NCBI GenBank assembly: GCA_947178685.1
Contig: CAMWZE010000028.1
Location: 1 to 10,276 of the forward strand
DNA length: 10,276 nucleotides
Direction: 5' to 3'
From: an uncultured Porphyromonadaceae bacterium
Lineage (GTDB): Bacteria > Bacteroidota > Bacteroidia > Bacteroidales > Muribaculaceae
A program made the translations under genes and the position numbers. Below the pieces are notes generated by a model, which did no database searches, had not been told where the DNA came from, and saw nothing but the letters and a program-made list of their open reading frames with translations. Below, piece by piece: positions 6,097-10,276 of this stretch; positions within the stretch are counted from its first letter, which is position 1, and each line of letters opens with the position of its first letter.

Positions 6097-8559
6097 ATGA
6101 AAAAAACTTATATTTACTCTCTGCTGGCCGCTCTGCTCCTTGCAGTGGTGGCTTTCTTCTTTTTCTTTCCTGACGACGTGCAGGGAAACGTATTGCAGCA
6201 ACACGACACAATGCAGGGCTTAGCGAATGGACAGGAGGGTAAAGCATTCACAGAAGCTACCGGGGAGACCACACGTTGGACTAACTCCCTCTTCTCCGGA
6301 ATGCCTAACTTCCAGATCGCTCCTTCATATCCGGCCAACAAGGCTCTGGCATGGGTGGGGCGTGCTTTCCAGCTTTGGCTACCCGCTCCGGCAAACCTCC
6401 TGTTTGCAATGATGCTCGGTTTCTTCATAATGGGACTGTGCTATAAGCTCAGATGGCCTGTGGCTCTATTCGCTGCAGTGGCATGGGGTTTCTCATCATA
6501 TTTCATCATTCTTATCGGAGCCGGACACATCTGGAAGTTTGTCACACTCGCTTACATCCCTCCGACAATAGGCGGCATTATGCTATGCTACAGAGGTAAA
6601 TACATACCCGGCATAGCGCTCACCGCTCTTTTCGGAGCGCTCCAACTGCAGAGCAACCATCCGCAGATGTCTTATTATTTCTGCTTCGTGATACTGTTCA
6701 TGGTGATCGCATGGCTCTGGACAGCTGTGCGTAAGCATATGATGAAACGCTGGTTTATCGCAACTCTTTGCTGCATCGCGGCTGGTGTAATCGCAGTTGG
6801 TGCAAATTCACCCAGCCTGTATAACTCTGCCGAATATGCCAAGGAGACTGTACGCGGACGGGCTACGGATCTCTCCACTCCGGGACAGAACGACGACACC
6901 GGAGGAATGAACCGAAACGCCATCACAGCATGGAGCTACGGCCTTGATGAAACCTTCACACTCCTGATTCCAAATGTAAAAGGTGGTGCTTCGATAAAAC
7001 CGGTGGCCGGCGACAACATGCTGCTTTCCGTAGGCGATACCGATAAGGCGGAGGAGCTTTATCTCCAGCCTGAGATAAGGCAGTTCATTTCCCAGTTCAC
7101 TCAATATTTCGGCGACCAGCCCGGGACAAACGGACCCGTGTATGTGGGTGCTTTCGTGCTGATGCTCGCGATTCTGGCTCTTTTCGTAGTGCCGGGACCT
7201 ATGAAATGGGCTCTATTCGGAGTCTCGATTCTCGCGATCTTGCTCTCCTGGGGACATAACTTCTCTTTCCTGACCGATATCTTCATCGACAACTTCCCCG
7301 GCTATAACAAATTCCGTGCGGTGTCGAGCATACTCGTGATTGTGGAATTCACCATACCACTTCTCGCAGCCATGTGTATCCGCAAGATAATTGAGACCCC
7401 CGATTTCTTCAAGGAGAACAAGTGGACATTCTATACGGTGATGGGCGCAGGTTCCCTCATATGCCTCGCAGGATGGGCCATGCCATCTATCTTCGGGCAG
7501 CCGTTCTCCCAAACCGAGATCGACCAGCTTACATCAATGGGTCTCTTCACCAATCCCCAGTATGCTCCTGTGTGGGATGCGATAAGGCAGATACGCATGA
7601 GTCTTGTCTCTGCCGATTCACTGCGCTCCCTCATCTTCATTCTTCTCGGCACAGGAGTAATGTTGATGTGGTTCAAGGGAGTATGGCCAAATCAGACCGT
7701 ATTCGTATGCTGTCTCACCGCGGTGGCCCTCTTAGACCTGTTCCCCCTCAACAAACGCTACGTCAACTCGGAAAACTTTACTGAGCCTATGCCCATGGAG
7801 CAGGCGTTCAATATGACCGAAGCCGACAAGGCAATCCTCCAAGATAAATCTAATTATAGAGTGTATGACGCCGCCCATCTCATGGAGGCACGCTCCTCTT
7901 ATTTCCACAAGACTATCGGCGGCTACCATGCAGCCAAACTGACAAGATACGAGGACCTCCTCAAACACCAGATACTCCAGGGAAACATGCAGGTGCTAAA
8001 TATGCTCAATGCAAAATACTTCCTGCGCGACGATAACTATCAAATCAATCCTTACGCCCTTGGCAACGCCTGGATGGTGGATTCCATATTCTATGTTGCC
8101 GACGCCAATGCAGAGATGAGTGTTCTCGACACTATCAATCCGGGACGCTATGCTGTGGCCGACCGCACATTCGAGTCTGTATTAGGTAAGGCCAACCCGG
8201 TGCTCCCCGGTGACACTATCTACGAGACATCATACGCACCCAACCGCCTCTCTTATAAGGCTCATTCCACCAACGGCAATCTGGCCGTATTCAGTGAGAT
8301 ATTCTTCCCTTGGGGCTGGGAGGCCACAATTGATGGCACACCGGCACAGATAGGCCGTGTTGATTATGTGCTCCGTGCCATGCAGATTCCGGCCGGAACT
8401 CATGAAATCGTGATGAAATTCGATCCTAAGAGCTCTCGTGTAACCGACTGTGTGGCCCTGGGATCTGTGATCGCCATCTACGCACTTTGCCTCGTCGCCA
8501 TTATAGTATGGCTAATAAACATCTTCGCCGCCGGTAAATCACCCGCGAAGAAAAGCTGA
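6097..8559 (+). CDS. YfhO-family polytopic membrane protein (GT-C-like)
   Basis: An 820-residue inner-membrane protein. TM1 (about 5-24) is followed by a periplasmic loop with D26/D27 and H36-D37, the position of acidic catalytic residues in GT-C glycosyltransferases. Further hydrophobic helices fall at about 98-117, 120-140, 146-163, 170-184, 192-210, 218-236, 346-365, 370-384, 408-427, 444-463, 510-526 and 533-549. A soluble C-terminal domain (about 560-780) carries YfhO-family signatures: SSYFHKTIGGYHAAKL (600-615), LNAKYFL (637-643) and SEIFFPWGWEATIDG (733-747). A last helix spans about 785-806 before a basic tail. YfhO proteins are linked in Firmicutes to glycosylation of surface polymers from lipid-linked sugars; the role in Bacteroidetes is not established. 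The start is supported by the MKKTYIYSLL signal-anchor form. The following gene begins 3 nt after the stop, so the two are an operon. Confidence 0.85.
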   Translation: MKKTYIYSLLAALLLAVVAFFFFFPDDVQGNVLQQHDTMQGLANGQEGKAFTEATGETTRWTNSLFSGMPNFQIAPSYPANKALAWVGRAFQLWLPAPANLLFAMMLGFFIMGLCYKLRWPVALFAAVAWGFSSYFIILIGAGHIWKFVTLAYIPPTIGGIMLCYRGKYIPGIALTALFGALQLQSNHPQMSYYFCFVILFMVIAWLWTAVRKHMMKRWFIATLCCIAAGVIAVGANSPSLYNSAEYAKETVRGRATDLSTPGQNDDTGGMNRNAITAWSYGLDETFTLLIPNVKGGASIKPVAGDNMLLSVGDTDKAEELYLQPEIRQFISQFTQYFGDQPGTNGPVYVGAFVLMLAILALFVVPGPMKWALFGVSILAILLSWGHNFSFLTDIFIDNFPGYNKFRAVSSILVIVEFTIPLLAAMCIRKIIETPDFFKENKWTFYTVMGAGSLICLAGWAMPSIFGQPFSQTEIDQLTSMGLFTNPQYAPVWDAIRQIRMSLVSADSLRSLIFILLGTGVMLMWFKGVWPNQTVFVCCLTAVALLDLFPLNKRYVNSENFTEPMPMEQAFNMTEADKAILQDKSNYRVYDAAHLMEARSSYFHKTIGGYHAAKLTRYEDLLKHQILQGNMQVLNMLNAKYFLRDDNYQINPYALGNAWMVDSIFYVADANAEMSVLDTINPGRYAVADRTFESVLGKANPVLPGDTIYETSYAPNRLSYKAHSTNGNLAVFSEIFFPWGWEATIDGTPAQIGRVDYVLRAMQIPAGTHEIVMKFDPKSSRVTDCVALGSVIAIYALCLVAIIVWLINIFAAGKSPAKKS

Positions 8560-8562
8560 TTA

Positions 8563-9186
8563 ATGATAATCCTTACTCCTATATTCAATGCATATGTACG
8601 CTGGCGCCACTCCCGTGGCTTCGGCGTACATTCGCCATTTGCATATAACCTTGTAAAGATGGCGGTGAGTCCGGGTGCTGATTATGCCTACTACGGATAC
8701 ACCGCCATTGACCGGGTGATATTGGCACCGGGCTTCAGAGGTTATCCGCACTCCCGCTCAGATGCACGCCTTCTGCTCCGGCTTCTTGTGCAGCTCGGCA
8801 GCCGGCGTCTCCTTCTTCCGGAGGGTCTCCCTGCCATGCTTGCCGCTGCTGAAGCCGCCTCTGTAGTCACCTGCGTCTACACCTCCGACGGGGAAACTCT
8901 CCCCTCTCCTCAAGACGGGGATCTACTCGTGGCCACACCTTCCGGACCCTCCCCCGAATCTCTTGTCTCCCGCCTATCCTCAGGGTCGGTAATCCTTGTC
9001 CTGAATCCCTCCGAGGCCTGCGTGAAAGCTATCTACGGAGCCTTTGAGGCTACGGCGGAGTGCAAGTCACAGGCAACTGAGAATAGAGGCCACGGACTCA
9101 TACTGCATGGCACAAGGCTCCTGCTGGCCGTGCCACGGCAGGAAATGGCCTTCGTAGCCTATACCATGCGTTTCGGAAATACTTAG
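8563..9186 (+). CDS. Degenerate methyltransferase-like protein of unknown function
   Basis: A 207-residue protein. The N-terminal RHSRGFGVHSPFAYNLV (residues 15-31) resembles the start of a Bacteroidetes family annotated as class I SAM-dependent methyltransferases, as do the following YAYYGYTAIDRVI (41-53) and the C-terminal THRL-like LHGTRLLLAVPRQEMAFVAYTMRF (pieces within 181-204). These similarities are judged from memory of the family pattern. The segment where such enzymes have the glycine-rich SAM loop reads LLLPEGLPAMLAAA (83-96), and the expected Asp-Asp-Ile-His after the later strand reads LNPSE (147-151). SAM binding therefore looks lost and the protein may be a non-catalytic remnant or have a new role. 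The middle is rich in Leu, Ser, Pro and Arg, which suits relaxed constraint. It is tightly joined to the YfhO-family gene (3-nt gap). No signal peptide or TM segment is seen. Confidence 0.7.
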   Translation: MIILTPIFNAYVRWRHSRGFGVHSPFAYNLVKMAVSPGADYAYYGYTAIDRVILAPGFRGYPHSRSDARLLLRLLVQLGSRRLLLPEGLPAMLAAAEAASVVTCVYTSDGETLPSPQDGDLLVATPSGPSPESLVSRLSSGSVILVLNPSEACVKAIYGAFEATAECKSQATENRGHGLILHGTRLLLAVPRQEMAFVAYTMRFGNT

Positions 9187-9202
9187 TATTTTCCGGCCTT
9201 TT
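9174..9202 (+). terminator. Hairpin across the stop codon of the methyltransferase-like gene
   Basis: CGGAAATA (9174-9181) pairs with TATTTTCCG (9187-9195) with one bulged T; a C-G pair closes a TTA loop, and the stop codon TAG (9184-9186) lies in the apex. GCCTTTT follows. It could be a weak terminator ahead of xerD, but the U-tract is short. Confidence 0.4.
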
Positions 9203-9216
9203 AAACAAAATGAAAT

Positions 9217-10155
9217 ATGAACAGTGGACGCCGTGAATTACGAACATCCGACGAATTGCGTCGGGATTTCGAGGCATATCTACGTCTCGAACGCTCCCTC
9301 TCGTCAAATACAGCCGATGCATATCTCGTAGATACTTCACACCTCCTCGAGTTTCTTGAAGAACGCTCCATCCCCCTCTCTGAGGTGACCGAAGGTGATC
9401 TTCACGAACTCCTCGCCACTCTCCGCGACCTCGGCATCTCACCTCGTTCCCAAGCCCGCATGATAGCCGGAATACGCGCTTTCTTCAAATTCCTTCGTCT
9501 CGAAGGATATATACTTACCGACCCTTCCGAACTGCTTGAATCTCCCCAGCTCCCGCGTCACCTTCCCGATGTTCTGAGTATTGAGGAGATCGACGCCATG
9601 CTGGGCGCAATACCTCAAGATAAGGAAGAGGCTCTCCGCAACGAAGCGATTATTGAGACTCTCTATGGATCCGGACTGCGCGTAAGCGAGTTAGTGGGCT
9701 TGAGGATATCAAGGCTTAATCTTGACGACCGTCTCCTTATCGTGGAGGGAAAGGGAAACAAACAGAGGATGGTGCCAATGTCACCTGCATCAGTGGAACT
9801 GATTCGTGAATATCTACCGCGACGTAACCGACAGACTATAAAGCCATCCGGCCAAGATATCCTATTCCTCAACCGACGTGGCGCTCCCCTCTCGAGAGTC
9901 ATGGTGTTCTACATAATACGCGATCTCGCGGCATTAGCAGGGATACAGAAAACCGTAAGCCCCCACACTATGCGCCATTCCTTTGCCACGCATCTTCTCG
10001 AAGGGGGTGCCAACCTCCGGGCCATTCAGGAGATGCTCGGCCACGAGTCGATAGCTACAACGGAAATCTATCTGCATCTCGACCGCTCGCGCCTGCGTCG
10101 CGAACTTCTTGAACACCACCCACGCTACCGTGCCGCAGCATCATCTGATGATTAG
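9217..10155 (+). CDS. xerD: Tyrosine site-specific recombinase XerD
   Basis: A 312-residue tyrosine recombinase of normal XerC/XerD length. XerC/XerD resolve chromosome dimers at dif near the terminus, with FtsK activating XerD. An N-terminal SAM-like core-binding domain (about 10-105) contains RSLSSNTADAYLVD (26-39). The catalytic domain (about 118-305) has all expected residues: R155 in GLRVSEL, K179 in VEGKGNKQR, H250 and R253 in SPHTMRHSFATHL, H276 in LGHESI and nucleophile Y285 in TTEIYLHLD, followed by DRSRLRRELLEHHPR. That ending is typical of XerD, so it is preferred over XerC or a phage integrase, and no att sites or phage genes are nearby. The ATG at 9217 is 30 nt after the previous stop; no good promoter is seen in that gap. 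The stop codon overlaps the stop of the convergent gene. Confidence 0.9.
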   Translation: MNSGRRELRTSDELRRDFEAYLRLERSLSSNTADAYLVDTSHLLEFLEERSIPLSEVTEGDLHELLATLRDLGISPRSQARMIAGIRAFFKFLRLEGYILTDPSELLESPQLPRHLPDVLSIEEIDAMLGAIPQDKEEALRNEAIIETLYGSGLRVSELVGLRISRLNLDDRLLIVEGKGNKQRMVPMSPASVELIREYLPRRNRQTIKPSGQDILFLNRRGAPLSRVMVFYIIRDLAALAGIQKTVSPHTMRHSFATHLLEGGANLRAIQEMLGHESIATTEIYLHLDRSRLRRELLEHHPRYRAAASSDD

Positions 10156-10276
10156 ATTCGTCCGAAGTTTTTCGGAATCTTAGAGCCGCTACCGTCACGG
10201 GTGGCGAAATAATGCGGCGCCCCAAGCTCAATGCCGGCCTCATGAAAATAATCCTGAATGTGCTCAAGCATATCAG
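10152..10276 (-). CDS. C-terminus of an MscS-like mechanosensitive channel protein
   Basis: On the minus strand an open frame enters at the window edge and ends with TAA at 10154-10152, giving the last 40 residues. The sequence EHIQDYFHEAGIELGAPHY (fragment residues 4-22), then ATRDGSGSKIP (24-34), resembles the C-terminal cytosolic domain of small-conductance mechanosensitive channels of Bacteroidetes, where 'N-E-x-G-(I/V)-E-(I/L)-x-x-P-H-Y-x-x-x-R-D-G' is a common ending. Such channels open under membrane tension during hypo-osmotic shock. The membrane and beta domains lie outside the window, so the assignment rests on a short stretch. The stop overlaps the xerD stop by 3 bp (TTAG, convergent). 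Confidence 0.65.
   Translation of the reverse strand, partial: DMLEHIQDYFHEAGIELGAPHYFATRDGSGSKIPKNFGRI

Noticed and set aside
6114..7512. Several minus-strand open frames inside the YfhO-family gene
   Set aside because: They mirror the codon bias of the real gene and have no recognisable motifs or start context.
9217..10155. Reading the tyrosine recombinase as a phage or integron integrase marking a mobile element
   Set aside because: The ending after the catalytic Tyr and the overall length are those of XerD, and there are no att repeats, tRNA or phage genes nearby.

Overview
The window looks like ordinary chromosome of a member of the Bacteroidales, possibly of the Muribaculaceae or a related gut family. 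Three things suggest this. Start codons are preceded by A/T-rich DNA with no clear Shine-Dalgarno sequence. Two promoters fit the Bacteroidetes primary-sigma pattern (TTTG or TTG, about 20 nt, then TAnnTTTG). The gene set (O-methyltransferase, RbfA, LolC/E-type permease, YfhO-family protein, XerD) is also typical. The family assignment is inference; no rRNA or other phylogenetic marker is present.

Layout. All genes except the last run on the + strand. (1) 1-2151: the 3' part of a class I O-methyltransferase, then rbfA and a lipoprotein-release-type ABC permease that share an ATGA overlap. (2) 2152-5240: behind its own promoter, a PHP-domain phosphoesterase-like protein anchored in the membrane at both ends, then an EptA-like phosphoethanolamine transferase. 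The whole gap between these two genes is an imperfect array of heptamers that runs through the second gene's start codon. (3) 5241-5955: an Lrp/AsnC regulator with a clear promoter, a perfect 8-9-8 palindrome over the -33 element, and a strong intrinsic terminator behind it. (4) 6097-9186: a large YfhO-family (GT-C-like) membrane protein and, 3 nt later, a small protein that looks like a decayed methyltransferase. (5) 9217-10155: xerD, which ends tail to tail with a minus-strand MscS-like channel gene; their stop codons overlap.

How the genes work together. Most are housekeeping or envelope genes: ribosome maturation, lipoprotein export, cell-surface phosphate decoration, polymer glycosylation and chromosome dimer resolution. 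The PHP/EptA-like pair is the most plausible functional unit beyond textbook annotation, with both active domains predicted on the periplasmic face. No mobile element, CRISPR array, tRNA, rRNA or defence system was seen. No gene-free stretch exceeds 300 bases; the longest gaps (5241-5438, 5907-6096, 2152-2326) hold the promoters, palindromes and terminators listed.
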